A stretch of 64,000 nt of DNA from Lampropedia cohaerens (GCF_001005215.1 NZ_LBNQ01000025.1:1-64000); one strand, 5' to 3'; positions 46,130 through 56,418 are shown, counted from the first letter of the stretch. Made by a program: numbers and translations. The notes: a model not told the origin generated them from the sequence alone.

Positions 46130-46485
46130 CCCAACCCGGCAAGCGCGCCATCGACAAAACCGCTCACTGCAACGACATGACCGAGGTGCGCCGCCGCGTC
46201 GACGCACTGGATGACATACTGGTACCCTTGCTCGTCGAACGCGGCGGCTATATGACGCAGGCCGCACGCATCAAGGCATCCCCCGAGCTCGTGCGCGATG
46301 AGGTTCGCATAGAAGCCATCGTCGCACGCGTGCGCGCACGTGCCGAGGCGGAAGGCGGCCAGCCGGACGTGATCGAGGCGATCTACCGCAGCATGATGGA
46401 AGCCTATATCGCCTTCGAGCACCGTGAGTTCGAGCGCCTGCGCGCCAGCTCGGATCACCACCGCGAAGAAGCCCCAAAGGACTGA
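46126..46485 (+). CDS. AroQ-type chorismate mutase
   Basis: 119 residues, all-helical AroQ fold. MTEVRRRVDALDDILVPLLVERGGYMTQAARIK carries the conserved Arg and Lys of the active site; the rest resembles the small monofunctional (PchB-like) group. It would turn chorismate to prephenate for Phe/Tyr, competing with TrpE for the same substrate. Translationally coupled to trpE by a 4-base overlap. Confidence 0.88.
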   Translation: MTQPGKRAIDKTAHCNDMTEVRRRVDALDDILVPLLVERGGYMTQAARIKASPELVRDEVRIEAIVARVRARAEAEGGQPDVIEAIYRSMMEAYIAFEHREFERLRASSDHHREEAPKD

Positions 46486-46523
46486 CACCCCCTCTCACAC
46501 GCCCGCCATTTTGCCTGTCTGCC

Positions 46524-47048
46524 ATGCCACCTCGCCCTGCCCCGACGGTTGCCCAACGCGTGATCATGCTTGCAGCCACCGGTTGCATCGCCAGCCTTCT
46601 GAGTGCCTGCCAGATCGACCGGCAGGAAACTGCCACTGGCGCAGACGCTGCGCCGCAGGCCGTGCCAGCACCGCAGGCTCCCCTGCCCCTCGACTGGCAG
46701 GCGCTGGAGCAGGCACTGGGGCAATACCCGCATGAAACGCCCTTTCTGCAGCGGCCAGACATTGCTGCGCGTCTGAGCCACCTGCTGGGCAAGCAAGGCT
46801 ACGCACTGGCCCTGCAGAATCTACAGGTGAGCGGGCCCCTGTCAGTCGAAGGCAGCACCTACTACATCACCGGCAACCGCCAGCATCAGGGCGGGATTGA
46901 GGCAGTCGCGATCACGCTGGACGAAGCCAGCAACCGGGTGCGCGTCTGGCTGTTGCACCAGGGGCAGGCAAACATCTTCTCCGAACCTGGCGCCGACTAT
47001 CCCTGGCCGCGCGATGTGCGCATCCTGACGGGGGAGACGTCGCCCTGA
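46524..47048 (+). CDS. Predicted lipoprotein in the trp operon
   Basis: 174 residues. The N-terminal signal ends with a lipobox-like LLSAC (about Cys29), then a Pro/Ala/Gln linker and a compact domain with [44 protein letters not shown]. Family not recognised. It stands 38 bases after the chorismate mutase gene and 85 before trpG, so it is probably co-transcribed, but no link to tryptophan synthesis is visible. Confidence 0.7.
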   Translation: MPPRPAPTVAQRVIMLAATGCIASLLSACQIDRQETATGADAAPQAVPAPQAPLPLDWQALEQALGQYPHETPFLQRPDIAARLSHLLGKQGYALALQNLQVSGPLSVEGSTYYITGNRQHQGGIEAVAITLDEASNRVRVWLLHQGQANIFSEPGADYPWPRDVRILTGETSP

Positions 47049-47133
47049 ATACGCCGCAGGGCGCATTGCGCCCCTCGCACGAAGCCTGCAACTCCCCGGC
47101 GCTCGGCCCGCGCATTTCAGCAAGGAAATTGCC

Positions 47134-47718
47134 ATGCACATCTTGATGATCGACAACTACGACAGCTTCACCTACAACATCGTCCAGTATTTCGGCGAGC
47201 TGGGCGCGCAGGTAACCGTGTGGCGCAATGATGAAACCAGCCTGGCGGCAATCGAGGCACTTGCCCCCGATCGGCTGGTCATCTCGCCCGGACCGTCGTC
47301 GCCGGCGGAAGCCGGCATTTCCGTGCCGGCCATCCGGCATTTCGCGGGTAAGCTGCCCATCCTCGGCGTCTGCCTGGGTCATCAGAGCATTGGCGTGGCG
47401 TTTGGCGGCACCATCGTGCGCGCGCAGCAACAGATGCACGGCAAGACGAGTGTGATCACCACCACGCAGCAAGGCGTGTTTGCCGGGCTTCCTGCGCGAT
47501 TTACCGTCAACCGCTACCACTCACTGTCGATCGAACGCGCCAGCTTGCCCCCGGAGCTGGAAATCACCGCATGGACGGACGATGGCGAGATCATGGGCAT
47601 TCGCCACCGGCGCCTGCCCATCGAGGGCGTGCAGTTCCACCCAGAGTCCATCCTGACGGAACACGGGCATGCAATGCTGCGCAACTTCATGGAGTTGTCC
47701 ACCCCCGTGCTGGCCTGA
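47134..47718 (+). CDS. trpG: Anthranilate synthase component II, glutamine amidotransferase
   Basis: 194 residues. Class I amidotransferase with oxyanion motif [11 protein letters not shown], nucleophile Cys in [17 protein letters not shown] and the His/Glu pair in [16 protein letters not shown]. It supplies ammonia to TrpE, and the same protein often serves PabB as well. AAGGAA lies before the ATG. trpD and trpC, usual next genes, are not present downstream; a ribosomal protein unit follows. Confidence 0.95.
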   Translation: MHILMIDNYDSFTYNIVQYFGELGAQVTVWRNDETSLAAIEALAPDRLVISPGPSSPAEAGISVPAIRHFAGKLPILGVCLGHQSIGVAFGGTIVRAQQQMHGKTSVITTTQQGVFAGLPARFTVNRYHSLSIERASLPPELEITAWTDDGEIMGIRHRRLPIEGVQFHPESILTEHGHAMLRNFMELSTPVLA

Positions 47719-47757
47719 GTCGATTGCCGCCTGCCAATTCTCCTGCGCAACCGGGGC

Positions 47758-47786
47758 TTTACGGCCGGTGACCGTCCAGTTATAAT
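47758..47786 (+). promoter_or_regulatory. Promoter of rpmB-rpmG
   Basis: TTTACG (47758-47763), 17-base spacer, then a perfect TATAAT (47781-47786). The leader to rpmB is about 130 bases. It lies right after trpG. Confidence 0.8.
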
Positions 47787-47920
47787 ACGCGGCTTTTTCC
47801 GATAACAGCGTGCCGAGCTTGGCATGCAAGGGATACCGCCACCCTCAATCTGGCGAGGTGAGGCAGGCACTGCGATGGCAGTTGGCCTGCTGCAAACAAG
47901 GGAAACCGAAAAGGACTTTT

Positions 47921-48154
47921 ATGGCACGCGTCTGCGACGTCACGGGCAAGCGCCCGCAAGTGGGCAACAACGTCTCCCACGCCAACAACAAGACCAAGCG
48001 CCGCTTCCTGCCCAACCTGCAATACAAGCGGTTCTGGGTTGAGAGCGAGAACCGTTGGGTGCGCCTTCGCGTCTCCAGCGCTGCTTTGCGTCTGATTGAC
48101 AAGAACGGTATTGATGCCGTGCTGGCCGACCTGCGCGCACGCGGTCAGGCCTGA
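47921..48154 (+). CDS. rpmB: 50S ribosomal protein L28
   Basis: 77 residues, [20 protein letters not shown], and basic throughout; full family length. AAAAGGA 6 bases before the ATG is a strong ribosome site. First gene of the rpmB-rpmG pair, which follows 22 bases later. Confidence 0.97.
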   Translation: MARVCDVTGKRPQVGNNVSHANNKTKRRFLPNLQYKRFWVESENRWVRLRVSSAALRLIDKNGIDAVLADLRARGQA

Positions 48155-48176
48155 TCGAGATTGAAGGAGTAACACC

Positions 48177-48347
48177 ATGGCATCCAAAGGCGGCCGCGAA
48201 AAGATCAAGCTGGAGTCCTCTGCAGGCACCGGCCACTTCTACACCACCACCAAGAACAAAAAGACCACGCCCGACAAGCTGTCTTTCATGAAGTTCGACC
48301 CCAAGGCACGCAAGCACGTCGAATACAAGGAAGTCAAGCTCAAATAA
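48177..48347 (+). CDS. rpmG: 50S ribosomal protein L33
   Basis: 56 residues beginning [20 protein letters not shown] and ending VEYKEVKLK. This form lacks the four zinc Cys (the zinc-free C- type). A GAAGGAG site precedes the ATG. It ends the unit before a strong terminator. Confidence 0.95.
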   Translation: MASKGGREKIKLESSAGTGHFYTTTKNKKTTPDKLSFMKFDPKARKHVEYKEVKLK

Positions 48348-48383
48348 GGCAGCGTCTATTGCCTCCAGGCAATCCCGTGAGCC

Positions 48384-48412
48384 AAAGGCCAGCCATCGCG
48401 CTGGCCTTTTTC
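48384..48412 (+). terminator. Terminator of rpmB-rpmG
   Basis: 10-bp stem AAAGGCCAGC / GCTGGCCTTT with CATCGC loop and T-run, 37 bases after the rpmG stop. Confidence 0.92.
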
Positions 48413-48742
48413 TTTGGGTCTGCGCAACGCATCCGCCCTGGCTTATCCTCTTGCCGCAGGGTTCAGAAACACTGCAGCGCCTTGGAATGCGCGCGTCCAA
48501 ACCGGCATAGGCTTGGCAGGTCGCCCAGCTATTCTGGGATGACCGCGCGTTGCTTTTACGCGCGCGCGACGGCGAAACAGCAACCCACGTGCGTGTGGAC
48601 CATGGATGTGCCCGGTCAGCCAACGCACATTGGCGCCAAGCACTGCGCGTGATGCCGCGGATTTGGCCATGGACTTGGCTGCCAGCTGCCCATACCCTGA
48701 TTCAGAACCGCCCTGTGTATCAACACTTGACAAGGATTTGCC
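48413..48742. other. Gene-free spacer before phhB
   Basis: 330 bases with no frame that resembles a protein and no repeat that I could see. AAGGA before the phhB ATG is the only clear signal. Confidence 0.5.
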
Positions 48743-49060
48743 ATGAAACGACTGACAGATCTCGAACGCGAAGCCGCGCTGTCCTCGGTACCCGAATGGC
48801 GCTACGACGGCGACGACGGCGGCTCCATCTCGCGCACCCTGGAATTCGCGGATTTTGCACATGCGTTTGCGTTCATGACCCAGGTGGCGCTGCACGCTGA
48901 AAAAGGCAACCACCATCCGCAATGGTCCAACAACTACAACGTGGTCGAGATCACGCTGACCACCCATGATGCCGGCGGACTGAGCCAACGCGATATCGCA
49001 CTGGCGCAGGATATCGACGCCATCTATTCACGCTTTGCCAGCGCGCACGCCGAACGCTGA
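48743..49060 (+). CDS. phhB: Pterin-4a-carbinolamine dehydratase
   Basis: 105 residues; recycles pterin cofactor for aromatic amino acid hydroxylases. The active-site stretch is [32 protein letters not shown], with the catalytic His pair. AAGGA lies 8 bases before the ATG. The hydroxylase gene phhA is not adjacent. A large inverted repeat follows. Confidence 0.93.
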   Translation: MKRLTDLEREAALSSVPEWRYDGDDGGSISRTLEFADFAHAFAFMTQVALHAEKGNHHPQWSNNYNVVEITLTTHDAGGLSQRDIALAQDIDAIYSRFASAHAER

Positions 49061-49088
49061 GAGTTGCCGCGGAGCGCCGCCTACGTCT

Positions 49089-49190
49089 GAGAACCTGTTG
49101 ACGTGCTTTTTGGCCCTGCGCAGTCAGGCAAAAGTGCGGCAGACAACGCTATCCGGTGCGCTTTTGCCTGACTATCTCTCAGGTTTCCTT
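49089..49190. repeat. Inverted-repeat (MITE- or hairpin-like) element after phhB
   Basis: AGTCAGGCAAAAG (49122-49134) and CTTTTGCCTGACT (49161-49173) are a perfect 13-bp inverted pair around 26 bases. Weaker outer arms, GAGAACCTG near 49090 and CAGGTTTCC near 49180, suggest a 100-base element. No T-run follows either way, so it is not a simple terminator. Confidence 0.6.
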
Positions 49191-49212
49191 GCTAGCCGTA
49201 CGCTGCGTGTGA

Positions 49213-49270
49213 CAAACCCTCGTCGTGACATCAAGCCCGACTGCGGTTGGAGCCTCGCATCGCGTCGTAG
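49213..49270. repeat. Second copy of the 37360-37405 repeat core, inverted
   Basis: AGCCCGACTGCGGTT (49234-49248) matches 37381-37395 exactly on the other strand, and the flanking CCTCGTCG and GCATCG words match too. The hairpin seen in the first copy is degenerate here. The rest of 49271-49515, up to uppP, holds no gene. Confidence 0.55.
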
Positions 49271-49515
49271 GATGAGGCATAGCCGTGCAAAAAAGCGCAT
49301 AAGCAGGTTCCAAGCCCGGCCGCATAAAAGGACTGCGGCAGGGCAAGGCCCGCGCCACGAAATGTCCTGTCGCGCGCCTTACCAATGGCTGCCGCAGTGC
49401 ACCCGGTTGCGCATGCGACAATTGCCCGCTTTGCGATTGCGATGCAGAACGCATCGCCACATCCCTGCCTGTTGCGCATCCAGCGCCAATTACTACCGAA
49501 CGCACCCCATTCCTC

Positions 49516-50340
49516 ATGCATTGGTTTGAAGCTGTCGTCCTCGGATTGCTGCAAGGCCTCACCGAGTTCCTCCCGGTCTCCTCCAGTGCACATCTGCGCA
49601 TCTTCGGGCCATTGCTGCCTTCTGGCGGCGATCCTGGCGCGGCGTTTACCGCCATCACCCAGCTAGGCACCGAAGCGGCCGTGCTGATTTACTTTCGCAG
49701 GGATTTGCAGCGCATCGCGCGCAGCTGGTTTGCAGCTTTGGTTAATCCGGTCCGGCGCCGTGATCCGGACGCAAAGATGGGATGGTTCATCCTCCTTGGC
49801 ACCGTTCCCATCGTCGTGTTGGGACTCGCATGCAGTCCCCTCATTGAAGGGGCTGCACGCAATCTCTACCTCACTGCCGCAACACTGATTGGTTTTGCCC
49901 TACTGCTGGGCGTAGCAGACCGCTGTGGTCGCAAGGTGCGAACATTGTCAGCGCTCAATTGGCGTCACGCCATGCTGTTTGGCCTGGCGCAGGCAATGGC
50001 GCTGATCCCCGGTGTTTCTCGTTCCGGGGGCACCATTACCGGGGGGCTGCTGCTTGGATACACCAGAGAGGCCGCCGCCCGGTACTCATTTCTGCTTGCG
50101 GTCCCGGCGGTGATCGCATCCGGGTTCTACCAGCTGTTCAAAAACTGGCCCCAGATCGCGTCCGTGTCCCTGATGCCAACCGCAATCGCCACCCTGGTCG
50201 CATTCATCAGCGGCTACGCCGTCATCGTGGTGTTCCTGAAATGGATTTCGCACCACAGCTACTTGCCCTTCGTGCTCTATCGCATCGTTCTGGGCGCGCT
50301 GGTTCTGCTGCTGCTGAGCATGGGTATCCTGACGCCCTGA
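49516..50340 (+). CDS. uppP: Undecaprenyl-diphosphatase
   Basis: 274-residue inner-membrane enzyme that recycles the peptidoglycan lipid carrier. LLQGLTEFLPVSSSAHL is the conserved (E/Q)xxxE plus PxSSSxH block near residue 15, and LIPGVSRSGGTIT the second active-site motif with Ser/Arg. About seven membrane segments. No strong ribosome site. Single-gene unit with a terminator behind it. Confidence 0.94.
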   Translation: MHWFEAVVLGLLQGLTEFLPVSSSAHLRIFGPLLPSGGDPGAAFTAITQLGTEAAVLIYFRRDLQRIARSWFAALVNPVRRRDPDAKMGWFILLGTVPIVVLGLACSPLIEGAARNLYLTAATLIGFALLLGVADRCGRKVRTLSALNWRHAMLFGLAQAMALIPGVSRSGGTITGGLLLGYTREAAARYSFLLAVPAVIASGFYQLFKNWPQIASVSLMPTAIATLVAFISGYAVIVVFLKWISHHSYLPFVLYRIVLGALVLLLLSMGILTP

Positions 50341-50368
50341 CGCTTCCATCATCCTGTATCAGGCCAAA

Positions 50369-50396
50369 AAAAATCCCACTTTTAAGTGGGATTTTT
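50369..50396. terminator. Bidirectional terminator between uppP and tRNA-fMet
   Basis: AAAATCCCACTT / AAGTGGGATTTT stem with T-runs on both strands. It ends uppP on the plus strand and the ribosomal/tRNA transcript on the minus strand. Confidence 0.93.
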
Positions 50397-50427
50397 CAAA
50401 GCAGCAGAAACACCTGCTGCCATGTAT

Positions 50428-50504
<77 letters not shown>

Positions 50505-50514
50505 GTAAGCAAAA

Positions 50515-50520
50515 ATTATA
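50515..50520 (-). promoter_or_regulatory. -10 element of the initiator tRNA gene
   Basis: Perfect TATAAT on the minus strand, ending 11 bases before the tRNA. The -35 would lie inside the rplQ end and is poor, so the tRNA may also be read from the ribosomal operon. Confidence 0.55.
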
Positions 50521-50527
50521 ACACGGA

Positions 50528-50932
50528 TTATTCTGCCGTCTTCACTTCGGTCGCTGCTTTTTCTGCATCTTCCTCGGGGCGATCAAGCAGTTCAACCAGT
50601 GCCATGGGCGCATTGTCGCCCACCCGGAACCCCATCTTGAGGATACGGGTGTAGCCGCCTGGACGCGTCTTGAAGCGCGGCCCCAGTTCATTGAAGAGCT
50701 TGGTCACCGAGTCGCGATCACGCAGGCGATTGAAGGCGAGGCGACGATTGGCTACCGAATCGACCTTGGCCAGCGTAATCAGCGGCTCCACCACGCGACG
50801 CAACTCCTTGGCCTTGGGCAGGGTCGTCTTGATCAGTTCATGCGCGATGAGCGAGTTGCTCATGTTGCGCAGCATTGCCAGGCGGTGGGCGCTGGTGCGA
50901 TTGAGTTTACGTAGTCCGTTGCGATGTCGCAT
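50528..50932 (-). CDS. rplQ: 50S ribosomal protein L17
   Basis: 134 residues. [20 protein letters not shown] is the invariant start and [21 protein letters not shown] the core. An acidic C-terminal tail ([19 protein letters not shown]) is typical of betaproteobacteria. Last protein gene of the alpha operon, 125 bases after rpoA. Confidence 0.97.
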   Translation of the reverse strand: MRHRNGLRKLNRTSAHRLAMLRNMSNSLIAHELIKTTLPKAKELRRVVEPLITLAKVDSVANRRLAFNRLRDRDSVTKLFNELGPRFKTRPGGYTRILKMGFRVGDNAPMALVELLDRPEEDAEKAATEVKTAE

Positions 50933-51057
50933 GATGATTTCCTTATAAAAATGACTGTGGGCCGGATCAGGTACCTACAGTTGCAACAAAAAAGCGGTAG
51001 CAGCAGCACGCCCAACCGTTACGTCGCCGGGCAGCTGCCACGGAAAGAAGGCGGCAA

Positions 51058-52059
51058 TCAGTCGTTCAACCCGGCAGGCGGCCAGTTCTCGAGCTTCATG
51101 CCCAGTGTCAGGCCACGCGAGGCCAGCACTTCCTTGATCTCGTTGAGCGACTTGCGTCCCAGGTTCGGTGTCTTCAATAGCTCATTGTCGGTGCGCTGGA
51201 TCAGATCACCGATGTAGTAGATGTTCTCGGCCTTGAGGCAGTTCGCCGAACGGACGGTAAGCTCGAGTTCGTCGACCGGACGCAACAGGATCGGATCGAA
51301 CGCGTCAGCACTGGTGCCGGTGCGCGTGCCACCGGAACCTTGGTTGATGGCTTCGATCTGGCTGTCGTCGAGCTGCGCGAAAACGGCCAGCTGCTCAACC
51401 AGGATGCGAGAGGACGTGCGCACCGCATCTTCGGCGGAGATGGCACCGTTGGTCTCGATTTCCATGACCAGCTTGTCCAGATCCGTGCGTTGCTCGACAC
51501 GGGCATTCTCAACCGTGTAGTTCACACGCAGCACAGGCGAAAACGATGCGTCAAGCACAATGCGACCAATCGACTTGGTACCCTCATCGGCATAGCGCCG
51601 CACCGTGCCAGGCACGTAGCCGCGGCCCTTCTCGACCTTGATCTGCATATCCAGCTTGGCACCCTGGGACATATGCGCAATGACGTAGTCGGGATTGACG
51701 ATCTCGACGTCATGGGGGGTCTGGATGTCCGCAGCCGTAACCACGCACTCACCCTCCTTGCGCAGGCTCAGCGTGACCTCGTCACGGTTGTGCAGCTTGA
51801 ACACCACACCCTTGAGGTTGAGCAGAATGCTAACCACATCCTCCTGGATGCCGTCGATGCTCGAGAATTCGTGCAGCACGCCGGCGATGGTGACCTCGGT
51901 TGGCGCATAGCCCACCATGGACGAGAGCAGCACGCGCCGCAGGGCGTTGCCCAGCGTATGGCCGTAGCCGCGCTCGAACGGCTCCAGCTCAACCCGTGCG
52001 CGATTGGGCGCGATCTGCTCGACACTGATGGTCTTGGGCTTTAGCAAATTGGTCTGCAT
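51058..52059 (-). CDS. rpoA: RNA polymerase alpha subunit
   Basis: 333 residues. The N-terminal dimerisation domain has [23 protein letters not shown] linker with [16 protein letters not shown] precedes the C-terminal domain ([48 protein letters not shown]), which contacts activators and UP elements. It starts 103 bases after rpsD. Confidence 0.98.
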   Translation of the reverse strand: MQTNLLKPKTISVEQIAPNRARVELEPFERGYGHTLGNALRRVLLSSMVGYAPTEVTIAGVLHEFSSIDGIQEDVVSILLNLKGVVFKLHNRDEVTLSLRKEGECVVTAADIQTPHDVEIVNPDYVIAHMSQGAKLDMQIKVEKGRGYVPGTVRRYADEGTKSIGRIVLDASFSPVLRVNYTVENARVEQRTDLDKLVMEIETNGAISAEDAVRTSSRILVEQLAVFAQLDDSQIEAINQGSGGTRTGTSADAFDPILLRPVDELELTVRSANCLKAENIYYIGDLIQRTDNELLKTPNLGRKSLNEIKEVLASRGLTLGMKLENWPPAGLND

Positions 52060-52117
52060 AACTACTTCCTATCAATACCCCCGGCTCGTTACACCGGTAA
52101 GGCTGGTGAAGCGAATA

Positions 52118-52138
52118 AACCGCGAACAAGTCGCGGTT
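52118..52138. other. Hairpin between rpsD and rpoA
   Basis: AACCGCGA / TCGCGGTT, 8-bp perfect stem with a 5-base loop. No T-run on the minus strand, so it is more likely a processing or stability element than a terminator. Confidence 0.5.
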
Positions 52139-52162
52139 CCAATGTAAAAGGCGCTAGCCCAA

Positions 52163-52786
52163 TCAACGCGAATACAACTCGACAATCAGCGACTCGTTGA
52201 TATCCGCCCCAAACTCATCGCGGTCAGGCGCCTTCTTGAACACACCCTCGGCCTTGTCCACAGCCACTTCCACCCAAGCGGGGAAGCCGACTTGCTGCGC
52301 CAGCTGCAGCGCCTCCTGAATGCGCGCCTGGTTGCGCGACTTCTCACGCACGGCCACCACGTCACCGGGCTTGACCTGATACGACGGGATGTTCACGGTC
52401 TGGCCATTGACCAGAATCGCCTTGTGCGAAACCAGCTGACGCGCTTCCGAGCGCGTGGAGCCAAAGCCCATGCGATACACGACATTATCGAGGCGGCTTT
52501 CCAGCAGCGTCAAAAGGTTTGAGCCCGTGTTGCCACGGCGACGATCGGCCTCCGCAAAATAGCGGCGGAACTGCTTCTCAAGCACGCCGTACATGCGGCG
52601 CACCTTCTGCTTTTCACGCAGCTGCAGACCGTAGTCGGACGTACGGCTGCCAGAAGTGCGGCCATGCTGACCGGGCTTGGAATCGAACTTGGACTTGTCA
52701 GCGATCGAGCGACGTGCGCTCTTGAGAAAGAGGTCGGTGCCTTCGCGGCGGGAGAGTTTGGCCTTAGGCCCAATATAGCGTGCCAC
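52163..52786 (-). CDS. rpsD: 30S ribosomal protein S4
   Basis: 207 residues. [20 protein letters not shown] start, S4 RNA-binding domain with [30 protein letters not shown], and the C-terminal LIVELYSR. The zinc Cys of some S4 forms are absent. Primary 16S-binding protein and usual translational repressor of the alpha operon. Confidence 0.97.
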   Translation of the reverse strand: MARYIGPKAKLSRREGTDLFLKSARRSIADKSKFDSKPGQHGRTSGSRTSDYGLQLREKQKVRRMYGVLEKQFRRYFAEADRRRGNTGSNLLTLLESRLDNVVYRMGFGSTRSEARQLVSHKAILVNGQTVNIPSYQVKPGDVVAVREKSRNQARIQEALQLAQQVGFPAWVEVAVDKAEGVFKKAPDRDEFGADINESLIVELYSR

Positions 52787-52895
52787 TTGATATCCTTTTA
52801 TTCAGCTACTGCACAAAAAATGTACAGGAGCCGCCGATGCCCCTAGGGGTGATTCGGCGGCGGTGGGCTTGTTGATGAGAACGACGCGCCGGCAA

Positions 52896-53294
52896 TCAAA
52901 CGCGACGGCGCTTTTGCGGACGGCAACCGTTGTGAGGAATCGGTGTCACGTCCGAGATGGAAGTGATGCGGATGCCAAGGTTACCCAAAGCGCGCACGGA
53001 CGACTCGCGACCGGGACCGGGCCCCTTGATTTCGACGTCCAGGTTCTTGATGCCATGCTCGATGGCCGCACGACCTGCGACCTCGGAAGCCACCTGCGCT
53101 GCAAACGGCGTCGACTTGCGCGAGCCTTTGAAGCCCTGGCCACCCGAAGACGCCCAGGACAAGGCATTGCCCTGACGGTCCGTGATGGTGATGATAGTGT
53201 TGTTGAACGAGGCGTGGATGTGCGCAATGCCGTCCGCAACATTCTTGCGGACCTTTTTGCGTACACGCTGCGACGCCGAGGAGCCTTTAGCCAT
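52896..53294 (-). CDS. rpsK: 30S ribosomal protein S11
   Basis: 132 residues. [33 protein letters not shown] and the C-terminal [20 protein letters not shown] are family hallmarks. Lies between rpsD and rpsM in the standard alpha order. Confidence 0.97.
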   Translation of the reverse strand: MAKGSSASQRVRKKVRKNVADGIAHIHASFNNTIITITDRQGNALSWASSGGQGFKGSRKSTPFAAQVASEVAGRAAIEHGIKNLDVEIKGPGPGRESSVRALGNLGIRITSISDVTPIPHNGCRPQKRRRV

Positions 53295-53323
53295 TGTGTT
53301 CCTTCAATTGCACAGACAGTGAA

Positions 53324-53677
53324 TTACTTGACGCCCTTGCGCGGCCCCTTGCGGGTGCGGGCATTGGTACGCGTACGCTGGCCACGCATCGGCAGCCCGC
53401 GACGATGGCGGAAGCCCCGATAGCACCCAATATCCATCAGGCGCTTGATGTTCATCGTGGTCTCGCGGCGCAGGTCACCCTCGATGGTGAACTGTGCGAT
53501 CTGGTCGCGAATCTTCTCAAGATCCGCATCAGTCAGATCCTTGACCTTCTTGTCATACGCGATGCCTGCTGCCTCGCAAATCTTGCGAGCGCGCGAGCGT
53601 CCAATGCCATAGATCGCCGTCAAGCCGATTTCCGCGTGCTTGTGTGGCGGTACGTTGATACCAGCAATACGTGCCAT
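53324..53677 (-). CDS. rpsM: 30S ribosomal protein S13
   Basis: 117 residues. [34 protein letters not shown] and the basic tail [18 protein letters not shown] that reaches the decoding centre. First of the rpsM-rpsK-rpsD series, 16 bases after rpmJ. Confidence 0.97.
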   Translation of the reverse strand: MARIAGINVPPHKHAEIGLTAIYGIGRSRARKICEAAGIAYDKKVKDLTDADLEKIRDQIAQFTIEGDLRRETTMNIKRLMDIGCYRGFRHRRGLPMRGQRTRTNARTRKGPRKGVK

Positions 53678-53693
53678 AACCGTCCTTTAATCC

Positions 53694-53807
53694 TCAACCC
53701 TGACGCTGCTTGTGGCGCAGGTCGGTGCAGATCACGCGCACAACACCGTTACGGCGGATGATCTTGCAATTTCTACACATCTTCTTAACCGAAGCCGATA
53801 CTTTCAT
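53694..53807 (-). CDS. rpmJ: 50S ribosomal protein L36
   Basis: 37 residues, [20 protein letters not shown] and onward. It is the zinc-ribbon form with Cys-x2-Cys (CRNC) and Cys-His ([11 protein letters not shown]). It lies directly after secY; infA, often found between the two, is missing here. Confidence 0.95.
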   Translation of the reverse strand: MKVSASVKKMCRNCKIIRRNGVVRVICTDLRHKQRQG

Positions 53808-53841
53808 CACTAACTCCCAAAAAAACGATACTCGCAGCGCA

Positions 53842-55161
53842 TCAGCGGCGCGCCGGTTTCAGGTTGGTTTTCTTCAACAGCGACTCGTACTGCTGCGAGA
53901 CCACGTAGTTCTGTACCTGCGCCATGAAATCCATCGTCACGATCACCATGATCAACAGGGACGTACCCCCAAAATAGAACGGCACGTTATAGCGCAGCGT
54001 CAGAAACTCTGGGAACAAGCAGACTGCTGTGATGTAGATGGCGCCACACAAAGTCAAGCGGGCCAATATTTTATCAATGTATTTCGCAGTCTGCTCACCT
54101 GGCCGAATACCCGGCACAAATGCTCCGCTTTTCTTCAGGTTGTCTGCCGTCTCGCGGCTGTTGAACACCAGCGCCGTGTAGAAAAAGCAGAAGAAGATGA
54201 TGGCGGAAGCAAAAAAGATCACATAGATCGGTTGCCCCGGAGTGAGCGTCGCGGCAATGTCGCGCAGCCAACGCAGCGAATCGCTGCTGCTGAGCCAGCC
54301 GACCAGCGTTGCAGGCAGCAAGATGATCGACGACGCGAAAATCGGTGGGATCACCCCTGCCATGTTCAGCTTGAGCGGCAGATGCGACGACTGACCGGCA
54401 TACATCTTGTTGCCGACCTGGCGCTTGGCGTAATTGACCAGAATGCGTCGCTGACCGCGCTCGACGAACACGACGAAATAGGTCACAAGAACCACCAGGG
54501 CAGCAATGAACAGCAGGGAGATGATGCTCATCGCACCCGTGCGCACCAGCTCAAGTGTTCCCGCCATCGCGCTGGGCAGACCTGCTGCGATACCGGCAAA
54601 GATCAGCATGGAAATGCCGTTCCCGATGCCGCGCTCGGTGATCTGCTCACCCAGCCACATCATGAACAACGTTCCGGAGGTCAGCGAAATGATCGTAGTG
54701 ACCTTGAAGCCAATACCTGGCTGGAATACAAGCCCGGGCTGGCTTTCCAACATGACCGCGATCCCCATGGACTGGAACAGCGCCAGCACCAGCGTGAAAT
54801 AACGCGTGTACTGCGTAATCTTGCGCCGACCCGCCTCACCTTCCTTCTTCAACGCGATCAGCGACGGCACAACGTGCGTCATGAGCTGGATGATGATGGA
54901 AGCAGAGATGTAGGGCATGATGCCCAGCGCCAGCACGGAAAAGCGCTCCAGTGCCCCGCCGGAGAACATGTTGAACAGGTCCAGGATGCCTTGCGAACCG
55001 GAAAACATCTGCTCCAGCTGCGCAGGGTTGATCCCCGGCACGGGAATGTGCGTACCGATGCGGTACACCACCAGTGCCAGCAGCAAAAAGACAAGACGCC
55101 GACGCAGGTCAGCGAACTTGCCGGACTTTGCCAATTGAGCGGTATTTGTCGCCAAGATCAA
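53842..55161 (-). CDS. secY: Protein translocase subunit SecY
   Basis: 439-residue inner-membrane channel with ten membrane segments. [11 protein letters not shown] in the first periplasmic part (plug region follows), [15 protein letters not shown], and the cytosolic loop [14 protein letters not shown], which contacts the ribosome and SecA. Last gene of the spc series, 82 bases after rplO. Confidence 0.98.
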   Translation of the reverse strand: MILATNTAQLAKSGKFADLRRRLVFLLLALVVYRIGTHIPVPGINPAQLEQMFSGSQGILDLFNMFSGGALERFSVLALGIMPYISASIIIQLMTHVVPSLIALKKEGEAGRRKITQYTRYFTLVLALFQSMGIAVMLESQPGLVFQPGIGFKVTTIISLTSGTLFMMWLGEQITERGIGNGISMLIFAGIAAGLPSAMAGTLELVRTGAMSIISLLFIAALVVLVTYFVVFVERGQRRILVNYAKRQVGNKMYAGQSSHLPLKLNMAGVIPPIFASSIILLPATLVGWLSSSDSLRWLRDIAATLTPGQPIYVIFFASAIIFFCFFYTALVFNSRETADNLKKSGAFVPGIRPGEQTAKYIDKILARLTLCGAIYITAVCLFPEFLTLRYNVPFYFGGTSLLIMVIVTMDFMAQVQNYVVSQQYESLLKKTNLKPARR

Positions 55162-55243
55162 GCCTCATTCACAAAAGAGTGGCCACGCCCGCAGACGCGG
55201 AGCATCCATCCAATTCACGGAAAACGATGCGCCGCCTCTGCCC

Positions 55244-55678
55244 TTAATTCAGCGAACCGCCAGCGGCTTCGATCGCTGCCTTGGCACCTGCAGTCGCGCC
55301 GATTCCATTGAGCTTGACCGCACGGGTAATTTCGCCGGACTTGACGACCTTGACCACCTTGGCAATGGAACGAACCAGACCGGCCTGCTTGAGCGCAAGC
55401 ACGTCCACTTCGGCCAGTCCCAGAGCGTCCAGCTCCGCCAGCGTGATCTCGGCATTGAACTTGAGCGTCTGCGACTTGAAGCCGCGCTTGGGCAGGCGAC
55501 GCTGCAGCGGCATCTGACCGCCTTCGAAGCCCACCTTGTGATAGCCGCCCGCGCGGGACTTCTGCCCCTTGTGACCACGACCGGCAGTCTTGCCCAAGCC
55601 GGAGCCGATACCACGGCCGACACGGCGCTTGGCATGCTTGGCACCTGCGGCGGGCTGGATGGTATTGAGTTGCATCAC
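55244..55678 (-). CDS. rplO: 50S ribosomal protein L15
   Basis: 144 residues. [25 protein letters not shown] and [17 protein letters not shown] are the Gly/Lys-rich N-terminal extension that threads into 23S rRNA. Standard position between rpmD and secY. Confidence 0.97.
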   Translation of the reverse strand: MMQLNTIQPAAGAKHAKRRVGRGIGSGLGKTAGRGHKGQKSRAGGYHKVGFEGGQMPLQRRLPKRGFKSQTLKFNAEITLAELDALGLAEVDVLALKQAGLVRSIAKVVKVVKSGEITRAVKLNGIGATAGAKAAIEAAGGSLN

Positions 55679-55685
55679 AAACCTC

Positions 55686-55868
55686 TTACAGAACGCGGAC
55701 CAGATAGCTGATCTTGTTAATCATTCCACGCACTTCAGGCGTGTCCTTGAGTTCGCTGATGCTATTGAGCTTGCGCAGACCCAGGCCACGCACGGTCGCG
55801 CGATGCGACTCCTTCGTGCCGATGGGGCTGCGTACCAGCTGAACCTTGACGGTTTGATTGTTGGACAT
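55686..55868 (-). CDS. rpmD: 50S ribosomal protein L30
   Basis: 60 residues, [20 protein letters not shown] and [23 protein letters not shown] 55868 gives the full family length; an earlier in-frame start would overlap rpsE. It starts 13 bases after rpsE. Confidence 0.96.
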   Translation of the reverse strand: MSNNQTVKVQLVRSPIGTKESHRATVRGLGLRKLNSISELKDTPEVRGMINKISYLVRVL

Positions 55869-55881
55869 TGTTGTCACCTCG

Positions 55882-56403
55882 TTACGCCAGCAGGTCTTCG
55901 ACCTGCAGACCGCGCTTGGCAGCAATCTCGGCAGGAGTCGTCGAGCGCTTGAGCGCATCCAGCGTGGCGCGGACCATGTTGTAGGGGTTGGACGAACCAT
56001 GGCTCTTGGCCACGATGTCAGTGATGCCGACCACCTCGAAGACCGCCCGCATCGGGCCGCCGGCGATGATGCCGGTCCCCTTCGGGGCGGGCATCAGCAT
56101 CACTTTGGCTGCGCCGTGCTGACCATGCACGCCGTGGTGCAGCGTACCGTTCTTGAGCGATACCTTGAACAGGTTGCGGCGTGCTTCTTCCATCGACTTC
56201 TGCACAGCCGAGGGCACTTCCTTGGACTTACCCTTGCCCATGCCGATGCGACCATCGCCGTCACCGACAACAGACAAAGCGGCAAAAGCCAGGATGCGAC
56301 CGCCCTTGACGACCTTGGTCGTGCGGTTGACGGCGATCATCTTTTCCTTGAAGCCATCGTCACGGGCTTCATCTTGGTTTCTTGCTTGGTTTCTGGTAGC
56401 CAT
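55882..56403 (-). CDS. rpsE: 30S ribosomal protein S5
   Basis: 173 residues. Double-stranded RNA-binding N-domain ([21 protein letters not shown]) and [19 protein letters not shown]. Residues of the classic spectinomycin-sensitivity loop (VVKGGR) appear wild type. Overlaps nothing; 15 bases after rplR. Confidence 0.97.
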   Translation of the reverse strand: MATRNQARNQDEARDDGFKEKMIAVNRTTKVVKGGRILAFAALSVVGDGDGRIGMGKGKSKEVPSAVQKSMEEARRNLFKVSLKNGTLHHGVHGQHGAAKVMLMPAPKGTGIIAGGPMRAVFEVVGITDIVAKSHGSSNPYNMVRATLDALKRSTTPAEIAAKRGLQVEDLLA

Positions 56404-56418
56404 TGCTAGTCGCCCCGA

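Noticed and set aside
48413-48742. Short frames before phhB as a gene
   Set aside because: No ribosome site, poor composition, and overlap with phhB in another frame.
53808-53841. infA hidden between secY and rpmJ
   Set aside because: Only 34 bases are available.
53710-55311. 533-codon open frame opposite secY
   Set aside because: Its composition (many Gln, His, Arg) is the mirror of a membrane protein's codons; secY is certain.
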